Assembly (NCBI GenBank): GCA_016199905.1
Contig: JACQFU010000600.1
Location: 1-8,435 of the forward strand
Direction: 5' to 3'
DNA: 8,435 bases
DNA from: Candidatus Wallbacteria bacterium
Lineage (GTDB): Bacteria > Muiribacteriota > UBA6191 > JACPRK01
The notes under the pieces were generated by a model, which saw nothing but the letters and a program-made list of their open reading frames with translations, had not been told where the DNA came from and did not search any database. The position numbers and the translations under genes were made by a program. Of the stretch, positions 1 to 8,435 are shown one piece after another; the stretch's first letter is position 1; each line of letters starts with the position of its first letter.

Positions 1-2
1 AT

Positions 3-1875
<1,873 letters not shown>

Positions 1876-1886
<11 letters not shown>

Positions 1887-2514
1887 CGCGGGCTTTCTGG
1901 CCCACCATTTCGACAGCCTGGAACAGCAGCACGAGGCGGCGACGCTGGGGATGTGGCTGTTCCTGGCCACGGAGATCCTCTTCTTCGGAGGCATGTTCAC
2001 CGCCTACGGCGTCTACCGGACCAGCTACCCCCAGGCGTTCGTGGCAGCGAGCCATCACCTGAACGTGGCGATCGGCACGTTCAACACCGCGGTGCTCCTG
2101 ACCAGCAGCCTGACCGTGGCGCTGGCGGTTCACGCCGCCGAGCACGGCCGGAGCCGGACAGTCATCGGACTGGTCATCGCGACGATGCTTCTGGGCGGAA
2201 CTTTCCTGGGAGTGAAGGCCTTCGAGTACCACCACAAGTTCGTGGAGCACCTGATCCCGGGCCACGGGTTCTCATTTGCCGGCCCGCACTCACCGCACGC
2301 GCAACTCTTCTTCAGCCTCTACTTCGTGATGACGGGGTTTCACGCCTTGCACATCCTCATCGGACTGGCGGTCATGGCGTTCGTGATCCGGCTGACGGCG
2401 CAGGGCCGGGTGACGCCGGAGCATCATCCGGCGGTGGAACTGACGGGCCTCTACTGGCACTTCGTCGACATCATCTGGGTTTTCCTCTTCCCGTTGCTCT
2501 ACTTGATTCGCTGA
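1876..2514 (+). CDS. coxC: Cytochrome c oxidase subunit III
   Basis: This is the integral membrane subunit III of an aa3/caa3-type cytochrome c oxidase. It carries no redox centre and stabilises subunit I and its proton uptake. The 212 residues form five predicted membrane helices (about 23-45, 62-86, 96-114, 142-170, 190-210), the short form lacking the first two helices of the seven-helix version. Family signatures are LFLATEILFFGGMF with the conserved Glu33, KAFEYHHKF (114-122), GFHALHILIGL (154-164) and YWHFVDIIWVFLFPLLYL near the C-terminus. The start is GTG at 1876, chosen because GGAGGAGG lies nine bases before it and because it gives the usual short hydrophilic N-terminus. It overlaps the subunit I frame by 11 bp and precedes the subunit IV gene by 7 bp, so the genes are probably cotranscribed and translationally coupled. 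The gene is intact, unlike its upstream neighbour. Confidence 0.95.
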
Positions 2515-2521
2515 AAAAGCC

Positions 2522-2806
2522 ATGGCACACGAAAGCGTCTCCAGGACCGTCTACTTCGCGGTGTTCCTCATTCTGGTCGCATTGCTCGGCGCCACCGTCG
2601 CCGCGGCGGAGATCGACCTGGGACGCTGGAACTTTTTGGTGGCGATGGCGATCGCCACGGTGAAGGCCGTGTTGATCGGCATCTACTTCATGCACCTCGA
2701 GGCCCAGTCGCAGCTGACGCGGGTCTTCGCGCTGGCGGGGTTCGCGTGGCTGGCGCTGCTGTTGCTGCTGACCTTCAGCGATTTCGCCACTCGCGCGGGG
2801 GGCTGA
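2522..2806 (+). CDS. coxD: Cytochrome c oxidase subunit IV (prokaryotic COX4 / CyoD-like small subunit)
   Basis: This is a small accessory membrane subunit of the haem-copper oxidase; in the CyoD/caa3 subunit IV family it is thought to help assembly or CuB incorporation. The 94 residues form three predicted membrane helices (about 10-29, 36-57, 66-86). The family hallmark KAVLIGIYFMHLE (48-60) lies in helix 2 and is the strongest evidence. Length is typical of the family. The ATG is seven bases after the subunit III stop; the preceding AAAAAG is a poor Shine-Dalgarno, so coupled translation is likely. It is the last gene of the oxidase operon. Its stop is five bases from the stop of the convergent small gene, leaving no room for a terminator between them. 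Subunit II and a SCO-type copper chaperone, frequent neighbours in such operons, are not seen here. Confidence 0.9.
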   Translation: MAHESVSRTVYFAVFLILVALLGATVAAAEIDLGRWNFLVAMAIATVKAVLIGIYFMHLEAQSQLTRVFALAGFAWLALLLLLTFSDFATRAGG

Positions 2807-2811
2807 GCGGC

Positions 2812-3087
2812 CTACTTTCGCTTGATGGCAATGAGCGGCCCCTGGACCACACCGTCGGCAGTGAGGCCGAGCCGGCGGATTGTCCCTTCGCCGTCGACGA
2901 AGTAAAGATACCCGGCATCGACGGTAATCAGATCGCCGTACTCGGCCGGGATTCCGCCCTCGAAGTTGGGGGCGGTGGGCAGACCCTTCTCCCCGACGTT
3001 GATGGTCTTCGGACCCGAGTAGGCGTGGAATGCGAGGCTCGCGGCCAGCCCGGCCCCGAGCAAGACGGCGGAGAGACGACGGTTCAT
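2812..3087 (-). CDS. Small exported protein of unknown function (91 aa)
   Basis: I do not recognise a family. Residues 1-4 are MNRR, followed by a hydrophobic stretch to about residue 20 (LSAVLLGAGLAASLAF), giving a signal peptide or single N-terminal anchor; a cleavage near AYS-G (22-25) is plausible. The mature ~67 residues are polar and probably beta-rich, with ITVDAGYLYFVDGEGTIRRL (54-73) and a basic tail PLIAIKRK. The YLYFVDGEGTIRRL stretch resembles one blade of a beta-propeller, but a single blade cannot make a propeller, so this is only a resemblance. There is no cysteine, so it is not a lipoprotein. The start is well supported by AGGAGG on the minus strand, five bases before the ATG. 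It is transcribed towards the oxidase operon and its stop is five bases from that of subunit IV. The opposing overlong frames across this region look like GC-rich shadows. Confidence 0.7.
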   Translation of the reverse strand: MNRRLSAVLLGAGLAASLAFHAYSGPKTINVGEKGLPTAPNFEGGIPAEYGDLITVDAGYLYFVDGEGTIRRLGLTADGVVQGPLIAIKRK

Positions 3088-3092
3088 GCAAA

Positions 3093-3098
3093 CCTCCT
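3093..3098 (-). promoter_or_regulatory. Shine-Dalgarno of the 91-aa exported protein
   Basis: On the minus strand AGGAGG ends five bases before the ATG at 3087-3085. It is a perfect anti-SD match and is the main reason for calling this short gene real. Confidence 0.7.
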
Positions 3099-3130
3099 GC
3101 AGCCAAAACCCACGATTGCGGGAGAGATTG

Positions 3131-3136
3131 TGTCAA
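3131..3136 (-). promoter_or_regulatory. Possible -35 box for the 91-aa gene
   Basis: The minus strand reads TTGACA, an exact sigma-70 -35 hexamer, 43 bases before the start codon. No convincing -10 lies 16-18 bp downstream (the sequence there is GTGGGT-like), so this is a weak call. An alternative sigma factor with a different -10 is possible. Confidence 0.25.
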
Positions 3137-3195
3137 AGCCCACGGGCCCCACGCAACGATCGCGGAAGATCCGCATCAAATGAGGCGTGGAGGGC

Positions 3196-3224
3196 TTGCC
3201 ACCTCCGGGGTGCGTTCTTATTCT
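3196..3224 (+). promoter_or_regulatory. Possible sigma-70-type promoter of the lipoprotein gene
   Basis: TTGCCA (3196-3201, five of six matches to TTGACA) is followed after 17 bp by TATTCT (3219-3224, four of six matches to TATAAT). Transcription would start near 3231, only about 10 bases before the ATG at 3241. That would make a very short leader, in keeping with the lack of a good Shine-Dalgarno there. It would also exclude the upstream GTG at 3187 as the start. Confidence 0.3.
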
Positions 3225-3240
3225 TCTGAGCACGATGCAT

Positions 3241-4467
3241 ATGAAACACGCATGGCTGCCCGTTGTGCTGCTGGTGGCGTTGCTGCTCGGAGGGTGCGAC
3301 GGCGGGGCCGGGGTCGGCGACGGACGCATCGTCGGGACGGTGCTCGCTCCGCGAGGCGGTTTCTCGGGGGCGGCTCCCGCGCAGGGCGTGACCGTGCAGG
3401 CGCAACGACTGGACAACCCGCCCCTGACGCGCAGCGCGACGACCGACGTTTACGGACACTACCAGTTCGACAAGGTCCCCACGGGGAGCTGGCAGCTGTC
3501 GTTCTTCGGCAACGGCTTCCAGACGGCCCCCACGGCGCGGCCGGTGACGGTGTTCGTGGAATCGAAGAGCACCTCGCAGGTGCCCGACGTCATTCTCTCC
3601 GCGGCGATCGCGTTCGGGTCGGCGCTGGTGGTCGTCAACGTGGTCGACGCCGTGACAGGCGACCCGGTCAACAACGCCACGGTCACGGTCGGTGTCGTCA
3701 GCACATCCGGTGGGTCCAACGGGTCCTATTCGCTCAGCGTACCGGTCTCGCCGGACGGTTTCGGCCAGCCGGCGGCGCAGCGCATCCTCGTCAACGACGA
3801 CGCCCACCTGGCCGGCAGCGAGCAACCCGGCTCGGTGATCCCGATCGCCAACCAGCTCGTAAGCGTCACCGTGCGCGTGCAGCCCGGGCAGGCCGTCGTG
3901 CAGGGCGCGCTTCGGGCCTCGTCCTTCGACGACCTGTACCGCCAGAACGGCACGTACTCGCGCATCACGATCTCCAGCGACTCGATCGATCCCTCCTTCC
4001 TCAACCCCATCATCGACAGCGGCACGGGCCGATTCAGCGTGCGCGTGCCCGGCAGCTCCTCGGCTTCCTCGAGGCGCTTCAGCCTCATCTTCAGCGGCCA
4101 GGGTTTCCAGGTGAAGGTGCTGTCGAACTTGATCGCGCCTCGGGCCAACCAGACCTCCAACCTCTCCAGCGACGTCCTCCTGGAGCCCGCCCTGGTCACC
4201 CTGGAAGGAACGGTCGTCACCAGCGGCGGCACCCTCCCAACGGGTCAGTTCGACCAGGTGACCTTGCTGGAGCTGGGCCAGACCTCGAGCCTGATCAATG
4301 GAACCTTTTTCTTCGCACGAGTCCCCGTCGCCGTGCCGCTGACCGTACGGGCGACCGCGACGAACCCGTTCCGCGTCGGCTCCCCCAACGAGAGCGGCTT
4401 CGTGCGAGTGACGCCTGCCGAGAACGGCAGCGGCCGGTTCGTGGTCGGGGCGATCACGACGAGGTAG
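3241..4467 (+). CDS. Multi-domain lipoprotein with carboxypeptidase-regulatory-like beta-sandwich repeats
   Basis: This is a predicted lipid-anchored envelope protein of about 408 residues. The signal peptide MKHAWLPVVLLVALLLGGC has a clear lipobox (LLGG-C) with the acylated Cys at 19. Residues about 28-115 resemble a carboxypeptidase-regulatory/transthyretin-like fold: GRIVGTVLAPRGG, then TTDVYGHYQFDKVPTGSWQL, the usual G-Y/H-Y-x-F-x-x-V-P-x-G pattern. Three further segments begin in similar ways (SALVVVNVVDAVTGDPV, AVVQGALRAS, VTLEGTVVTSGG), suggesting about four beta-sandwich units in tandem. Ser, Thr, Asn and Val are abundant, as in extracellular beta-proteins. No catalytic motif is visible. 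The ATG at 3241 was chosen because it gives a 19-residue lipoprotein signal; ATG 3235 adds only Met-His, and GTG 3187 would add 18 residues that do not look like a signal peptide. Its function may be adhesion, ligand binding or scaffolding; this is not determinable. It stands alone, between divergent and downstream intergenic DNA. Confidence 0.8.
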   Translation: MKHAWLPVVLLVALLLGGCDGGAGVGDGRIVGTVLAPRGGFSGAAPAQGVTVQAQRLDNPPLTRSATTDVYGHYQFDKVPTGSWQLSFFGNGFQTAPTARPVTVFVESKSTSQVPDVILSAAIAFGSALVVVNVVDAVTGDPVNNATVTVGVVSTSGGSNGSYSLSVPVSPDGFGQPAAQRILVNDDAHLAGSEQPGSVIPIANQLVSVTVRVQPGQAVVQGALRASSFDDLYRQNGTYSRITISSDSIDPSFLNPIIDSGTGRFSVRVPGSSSASSRRFSLIFSGQGFQVKVLSNLIAPRANQTSNLSSDVLLEPALVTLEGTVVTSGGTLPTGQFDQVTLLELGQTSSLINGTFFFARVPVAVPLTVRATATNPFRVGSPNESGFVRVTPAENGSGRFVVGAITTR

Positions 4468-4497
4468 AGCGGCAATGAGGCGGTCCTGACGCTTCTT

Positions 4498-4537
4498 TCC
4501 GTTCGTGTGAGCCCTTCGACAGGCTCAGGCGAACGGG
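4498..4537. repeat. Strong imperfect palindrome, dispersed-repeat-like; possible terminator
   Basis: The arms 4499-4513 and 4522-4536 pair over 15 positions with one mismatch (4507/4528) and one G-U pair (4506/4529), around the 8-base loop CTTCGACA. The core CCCTTCGACAGGCTCAGG resembles a short palindrome scattered through many unrelated GC-rich bacterial genomes and metagenomic contigs (from memory, not searched). It lies 31 bases after the lipoprotein stop codon, so the transcript hairpin could end or protect that mRNA. There is no U-tract after it on the + strand. On the minus strand the bases after it read GGAAAGAAG, also not a U-tract. Confidence 0.6.
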
Positions 4538-4578
4538 GACTGGCCAACCCTGGGAACCAATCGCGGGGTCCACCAATC

Positions 4579-4603
4579 GGCCCTCGACTCGGGATTGAGG
4601 GCT
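4579..4603. repeat. Second short hairpin
   Basis: The arms 4580-4587 and 4595-4602 pair over eight positions with one G-U, around a 7-base loop (CTCGGGA). It is weaker than the hairpin at 4498-4537 and has no following T-run. It may be part of the same repeat block or chance in GC-rich DNA. Confidence 0.35.
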
Positions 4604-4679
4604 TCCGCACGCCCGCCGCCGGTCACCAGACTCACTTACTCCTCCGAGTCTGTGACGCATTTATACAATTCCGCCTGCA

Positions 4680-4708
4680 TTGACGCCCATTCTCGTGGCA
4701 TCCATAAT
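4680..4708 (+). promoter_or_regulatory. Sigma-70-type promoter of the STAND/TPR regulator
   Basis: TTGACG (4680-4685) and CATAAT (4703-4708) each match the consensus at five of six positions and are exactly 17 bp apart. Transcription would start near 4715, giving a leader of about 60 bases with a strong Shine-Dalgarno before the ATG at 4776. The TTG of the -35 box is in frame with the gene and could be mistaken for a start codon. Confidence 0.55.
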
Positions 4709-4763
4709 TCCCCGACGATTCCGGCGGCAACGCGCCGCTCACACGGACGGCGCCCAGGCGCCG

Positions 4764-4770
4764 GGAGGTG
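4764..4770 (+). promoter_or_regulatory. Shine-Dalgarno of the STAND/TPR regulator
   Basis: GGAGGTG lies five bases before the ATG at 4776. It fixes the start there rather than at the in-frame TTG at 4680. Confidence 0.75.
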
Positions 4771-4775
4771 GAACG

Positions 4776-7700
4776 ATGGTTCGGCAGCCGACAACGCGAG
4801 AGGTGAGCGCCCGGACAGAGGGCACGTTCGAGGAAGAATCCCCTTCAGGAACCAGCGGCGCCCCAACGGCCCCGCGGCGAAGAGCCTCGGCCTCGGACGC
4901 CCGGTCGGCAAGACGGACCGCCAATCGGCCACAACGCGCCCACGAGTGTGCCGCAGCGACCGCCCAGCTCGCGCCGGACTCGGCCCCACCGGTCGCTCCC
5001 CGCGTCCGGACGGTCCTCCCCATCCCGCGCCTGCCCCTCGTCGGCCGAACCGGCGAACTGCGACGCATCGCCGAAACGCTCGACCTTTCGCGGATCGCGT
5101 TCGTGGGAGGATTGCCGGGCTCGGGAAAGACGCGACTGCTCCAAGAGGCCGCGGCCCGATGGCAGCGCGGTCCCGTGACGTGGCTCGATCCGCTTGCCGA
5201 GCTGCCTCCCGCGGCGGCCGGCGGCCAGGAGCTGCTGGTGGTAGACGGGCTCGACCTGCTCGGCGGCGAGAGTGCGCTCGCCCTGTTGACCCGGCTGGCC
5301 CGGCCGGCGCGACCGGTCCTGGCCGCCTCTCGGACGCGCCTGATGGCGCCCGACCTGGGGCTCAGCCTCGTGGTCCTGGACGGTCTCGGAGCGGCAGACG
5401 CGGCCGCCCTGTATCGCAGCGCCTCCGAAGCGCTCGGGTGCTCGATGGCGACCGGAGGCGGCGCCGGCGCCGGCCAGGCCGACTTACTGGACTCCCTGGA
5501 CCTTTCGAGTCTGGGTGGCCATCCGGGCTCGTTGCTCGGCGCCGCTCTCGTGGCCTCCCGCGGCGCGGCGGCCGTGGCTCGGGCAATGGCGCTCGACGCG
5601 CTGCCGGAGGGCCTGGACGACCAGACGCTCGAACTGCTGCGCGCGTGCGCTGCCGCCTCCATTCCCCTTCGAAGGGAGTGGCTGGAGATGCTCTCGCCCG
5701 CGGCCCCAGCCAGCATTGGCCGGGCGCTTCGCGCACACGCCCTGTTGCCCGGAGCCCGAGGACTGGCCCTGGCCGCGCCGCTGCGCGCCGCGCTTGCCGG
5801 CGGTCCGGAGTTGTCTGCCGCCTCCTCCTCGCTGGCAGCGATCCTCGGGCGGACCGCTCGCGACAGCATGGAGTTCGAAGTCGCCCGAGAGGCGCTGCGC
5901 CTCTTGAGCCAGGCCGAGCTGGCGACAGAGCTGAAGCGGTTCTTGGAGTGTCTGGGCGCCAAGCTGCTGCAGTGGGGGCTGAGAGTGCAGGTCGGCCGCG
6001 GCCTGCAGATCTGCACGGACGCCGGACTTGCGAGCGACTCGCTGCGCTGCCTTCGAGGCGAGATGCTCCTCCATCAAGGGCAATCTCACGAAGCCGGCGA
6101 AGTCCTCTGCACGCTCCTCGAAGTTCCCCCTTCCGATGCCCGGCTCCGCCAACGGGCAGAGCTGGCTCTGGCCCGGGCACGCCATGCGGTCGGCGAGGGC
6201 GACGCGGCTCTGGATCTGCTCGGCCGGCTGGCAAGCGGACCCACCCGCCCCATCGAAGTCCTCAAGACCAGGGCCGACCTGCTTTACAGACAGGGGGATT
6301 ACGAACGCGCGCTGGAAGACCTCGAAACCTGTGCGGCGGCTGCCGCGCCCGGGAACCTGAGTCAAACCGATCGGGATCCGGACCACCCGGCAGTCGCAGC
6401 CCTGGGAGGGCTCGCAGGGGTCCGCTTCCGTGAGGGCGACGCCACGGGTGCGGCCGAGTACTTGACCCGGCGGAAGGCCTTCCTCGATCCCACGCGCCAT
6501 CCCTCCGCCTATGCCACGGCACTCCTGGGCGAGTCCGTCTTGGCGTGCGCCGCCGGGGAGCTATCGCGTGCGGCCGCTCTGTGCCGCGAAGCCATCCGGC
6601 TGCGCACGCAAAACGGATTCGAGACGGGCACGGCGACGGCCCTGGCCAACCTGGTCCAGGTTGAGATGCTGCGAGGGCGTGTGACCGAATGCGAGGAGGC
6701 CTTCGGACAGCTCGTCCGGCTGGGCGACACCGTCGCCCACGGGATCCGCGCCGCGGCCGTGAAGGGGATGGCCCATCTGCGCACCCGCGCGGGCCGGTTC
6801 CTCGAAGGCACGGCGCTGGCGCGACGCGCGCTGGAGCTGGCCAGGGACGGACAAGATGCAGCCGAAGAGGCGGAGGCGCTCGTCGCGCTGGGCGAGGCTC
6901 TCGAGGCCGCCGGCAACTTCGAAGGTGCCAGGACGGCCGCTGACAACGCGCTGGCTCGGGCTCGCCGGATGGGCTCCAAGCTCACGACTGTCGACGCGCT
7001 GCTGCTGCTCTCGTCCATCGAGGCCCGGTATCCGGAGACGGAGAGTCGCGCCTCGGCGAGCACCCGCCACGCCCCGGCTCCCGACAGCTACGGCCGCGTC
7101 GTTCCCGCTCCGCGCCAGGGCGGGGAACCGGCCAGCGCGTTCGGGACCGAGGCCTCGCTGGAGCGTGCGCTCCATCTGGCGCGCGAGGCCCGGGACCTCG
7201 CCTCGCGCATCTCGTACCAGCCTGGCGTCGCCGGCGCAGACGTGGCCATCGGAGAGCTTCTCTTGAGAAGGGGCGACTGCGCGCGAGCGATTGAGAGCTT
7301 CGAGCGAATCCTCGAGCTCAACTGTGTGTTCGAAGACGCGCGGCTGATGCATCGCGCCGTCGAGTCGGCGTCGCTGGCCGCGCTCGGACTGGCTGACTGG
7401 GAACGAGCCCGGCGGATAGCCGTTCTGCCGGAAGTTCCCGGACCCGGCGCGAGCCTCCCCGTGCGAGTCGCCTCCGACTCGCTACCCTGCCGATCCGGGC
7501 GTGCGGCGATCCTCGATTGTCTGATCGCCCGGGCGCTGGCGGCCCTGGATGAGCCCGCCGCCGCGGAGCAGGCCCTGGCCCGCGCCGCTGACGCGATCGC
7601 CTCGGACCCGACTCAGCTCGCAACGAAGGGGGCCTGGCAGTTGGCCAGCGCGTGGTCGGCGCTGATGAGGCACGATCCCGTAGCCGCCTTGGCGGCCCTG

Positions 7701-8423
7701 GATCGGTTGCCCGGTTTGGGCTTGTCCGCGACAGCAACTCGCGAGGCGGTGCTGCTGCGCGCGGCAGCCTGGCGGGCTGGCGCCCAGCCTGAACGCGCCA
7801 CCGGTGCTTTGGAGACCGCCGCAGTCCCGGCCGGTTCGGACTTCGTCTCGATGGCTTGCCTCCACGCGCTGGAGTTGCTCCTCCGAGAACAGGGCCGCGT
7901 CACGGAGGCGCTTCGCATCGAGGAGGGGCGCCGTGGCCATTGCCCCGGAACCGCCCGCTGGATGGAGCTGCTGGGATTCACCAAACCCGCGGGCGCGTCG
8001 ACTTATGTGCTGGTCGGTGGAGCTCCGGGGATCGTCCGCGAAGCCGCGGACCTGGACCGCCATCTCGAACGATTCGACCTCGCAGTCGACTTCGACAACG
8101 AGAGGCTCTACCTGGCAGACGCGGGCTGGCTCAGCCTCGCCGGCAAGGCGAAGCCTTTGGGGTTGCTGGCCGCGCTGGCGCGAGAGGAGGGACGGCTCCT
8201 CGAAAAAAAGGAGATCTACGAAGCCGTCTGGGGAAACCGGTACAACGCCGAGTTGCACCAGGGAAGCATCCACAGCCTAATCGGCCGGGTGCGCCGCGAG
8301 TTGCGCCGGGCGGGTTCCCGGCGGGAGTGGATCGCCACCGAACAGCACTCGGGCCGCTACGGGCTGGCTCCCGGCGTAGCCAGCGGCCTGAAGATGCGGC
8401 CGGGCCCGATCGCGAGGGGGTAG
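4776..8423 (+). CDS. STAND ATPase-TPR transcriptional regulator with C-terminal OmpR/PhoB-type winged helix (1215 aa)
   Basis: This is a large cytoplasmic signalling regulator. Residues 1-85 are Arg/Pro/Ala/Thr-rich and probably disordered. VGRTGEL (89-95) opens an NB-ARC/AAA-like ATPase with Walker A GGLPGSGKT (111-119), Walker B ELLVVDGLD (152-160), a sensor-like VLAASRTR (181-188) and a GxP-type motif GGHPGSLLG (247-255). From about 420 to 1050 it is Ala/Leu-rich and helical with TPR-like repeats, e.g. KTRADLLYRQGDYERALEDL and ALGEALEAAGNFEGA, with a low-complexity insert near 751-797. Residues about 1102-1199 match a Trans_reg_C winged helix: EKKEIYEAVWG, a recognition helix in HQGSIHSLIGRVRRELRR, and a wing ending GRYGLAP. 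Inferred role: ligand or partner sensing by the TPRs, nucleotide-dependent switching, DNA binding. SARPs carry this winged helix at the N-terminus and MalT/LAL proteins have a LuxR helix at the C-terminus, so the order is unusual. No BTAD, receiver or membrane segment is seen. Targets are unknown. The stop is 12 bases from the right edge. Confidence 0.88.
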   Translation: MVRQPTTREVSARTEGTFEEESPSGTSGAPTAPRRRASASDARSARRTANRPQRAHECAAATAQLAPDSAPPVAPRVRTVLPIPRLPLVGRTGELRRIAETLDLSRIAFVGGLPGSGKTRLLQEAAARWQRGPVTWLDPLAELPPAAAGGQELLVVDGLDLLGGESALALLTRLARPARPVLAASRTRLMAPDLGLSLVVLDGLGAADAAALYRSASEALGCSMATGGGAGAGQADLLDSLDLSSLGGHPGSLLGAALVASRGAAAVARAMALDALPEGLDDQTLELLRACAAASIPLRREWLEMLSPAAPASIGRALRAHALLPGARGLALAAPLRAALAGGPELSAASSSLAAILGRTARDSMEFEVAREALRLLSQAELATELKRFLECLGAKLLQWGLRVQVGRGLQICTDAGLASDSLRCLRGEMLLHQGQSHEAGEVLCTLLEVPPSDARLRQRAELALARARHAVGEGDAALDLLGRLASGPTRPIEVLKTRADLLYRQGDYERALEDLETCAAAAAPGNLSQTDRDPDHPAVAALGGLAGVRFREGDATGAAEYLTRRKAFLDPTRHPSAYATALLGESVLACAAGELSRAAALCREAIRLRTQNGFETGTATALANLVQVEMLRGRVTECEEAFGQLVRLGDTVAHGIRAAAVKGMAHLRTRAGRFLEGTALARRALELARDGQDAAEEAEALVALGEALEAAGNFEGARTAADNALARARRMGSKLTTVDALLLLSSIEARYPETESRASASTRHAPAPDSYGRVVPAPRQGGEPASAFGTEASLERALHLAREARDLASRISYQPGVAGADVAIGELLLRRGDCARAIESFERILELNCVFEDARLMHRAVESASLAALGLADWERARRIAVLPEVPGPGASLPVRVASDSLPCRSGRAAILDCLIARALAALDEPAAAEQALARAADAIASDPTQLATKGAWQLASAWSALMRHDPVAALAALDRLPGLGLSATATREAVLLRAAAWRAGAQPERATGALETAAVPAGSDFVSMACLHALELLLREQGRVTEALRIEEGRRGHCPGTARWMELLGFTKPAGASTYVLVGGAPGIVREAADLDRHLERFDLAVDFDNERLYLADAGWLSLAGKAKPLGLLAALAREEGRLLEKKEIYEAVWGNRYNAELHQGSIHSLIGRVRRELRRAGSRREWIATEQHSGRYGLAPGVASGLKMRPGPIARG

Positions 8424-8435
8424 CGCGTGCCCCCG

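Larger units (their letters stand above)
4468..4775. other. 308-bp non-coding region between lipoprotein and regulator genes
   Basis: It contains two hairpins (4498-4537 and 4579-4603), an AT-richer patch around 4655-4710, and a sigma-70-like promoter at 4680-4708. Frames crossing it on either strand look like extensions or shadows. The residues before 4776 in the regulator's frame are compositionally odd and overlap the promoter. No tRNA-like cloverleaf or riboswitch pattern was recognised. Confidence 0.6.

Noticed and set aside
2807..2811. Terminator between the oxidase operon and the convergent gene
   Set aside because: Only five bases separate the stops, with no hairpin and no T-run.
3187..3189. 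GTG at 3187 as the start of the lipoprotein
   Set aside because: It would place 18 unsuitable residues before the lipoprotein signal; ATG 3241 gives a normal 19-residue signal.
3030..4478. 482-codon + strand frame over the lipoprotein gene
   Set aside because: Arg/Ala/Gly low-complexity translation; the overlapping frame has a lipobox and beta-domain motifs, so this is a shadow.
4739..6016. 425-codon minus-strand frame opposite the ATPase domain
   Set aside because: Ser/Ala/Arg/Pro-rich antisense translation typical of high-GC coding DNA; no domain recognised.
4595..6433. 612-codon + strand frame over the regulator N-terminus
   Set aside because: Arg/Pro/Gly-rich; the other frame holds Walker A and B motifs and a strong Shine-Dalgarno.
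4776..8423. STAND/TPR protein as an anti-phage (Avs-like) effector
   Set aside because: The C-terminal domain is a winged helix for DNA binding, not a nuclease, protease or TIR effector, and no defence genes are nearby.

Overview
The window (8435 bp) looks like chromosomal DNA from a GC-rich, Gram-negative-type aerobic bacterium. The pointers are a lipobox lipoprotein, a type A2-like haem-copper oxidase operon, and a very large ATPase/TPR regulator with high-GC codon use. The lineage cannot be fixed from sequence alone. Acidobacteriota, Myxococcota, Planctomycetota or another uncultured high-GC phylum would all fit.

Region 1 (1-2806, + strand) is an aa3/caa3-type cytochrome c oxidase operon tail: subunit I, then III (11-bp overlap), then IV (7-bp gap). 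The subunit I reading frame is a hybrid. Its first ~240 codons read as an ABC-2 type transporter permease, and it switches in frame at about nt 732-760 into subunit I from helix V onward. Helices I-IV of subunit I, including the low-spin haem a ligand on helix II, are absent. The frame is open to the left edge, so the gene begins outside the window. This is the most striking observation here. It is either an assembly misjoin or a real deletion/fusion.

Region 2 (2812-3240) holds a convergent 91-residue exported protein of unknown function on the - strand, then a ~150-bp divergent intergenic stretch. Region 3 (3241-4467, +) encodes a ~408-residue lipoprotein made of roughly four beta-sandwich units, the first resembling carboxypeptidase-regulatory-like domains.

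Region 4 (4468-4775) is 308 bp of non-coding DNA. It holds a strong 15-position hairpin of a dispersed-repeat type, a second smaller hairpin, and a textbook sigma-70-like promoter (TTGACG, 17 bp, CATAAT). Region 5 (4776-8423, +) is a single 1215-residue signal-transduction regulator. It has a disordered N-terminus, a STAND/NB-ARC-like ATPase, a long TPR-like array and a C-terminal OmpR/PhoB-type winged helix. This puts the DNA-binding domain at the opposite end from classical SARP regulators. The last 12 bases are non-coding.

The oxidase genes work together as one terminal respiratory complex. Subunit II is not in the window. The genes of regions 2-5 have no evident functional link to the oxidase. 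No RNA genes, CRISPR arrays, insertion sequences or recognisable defence system were found.
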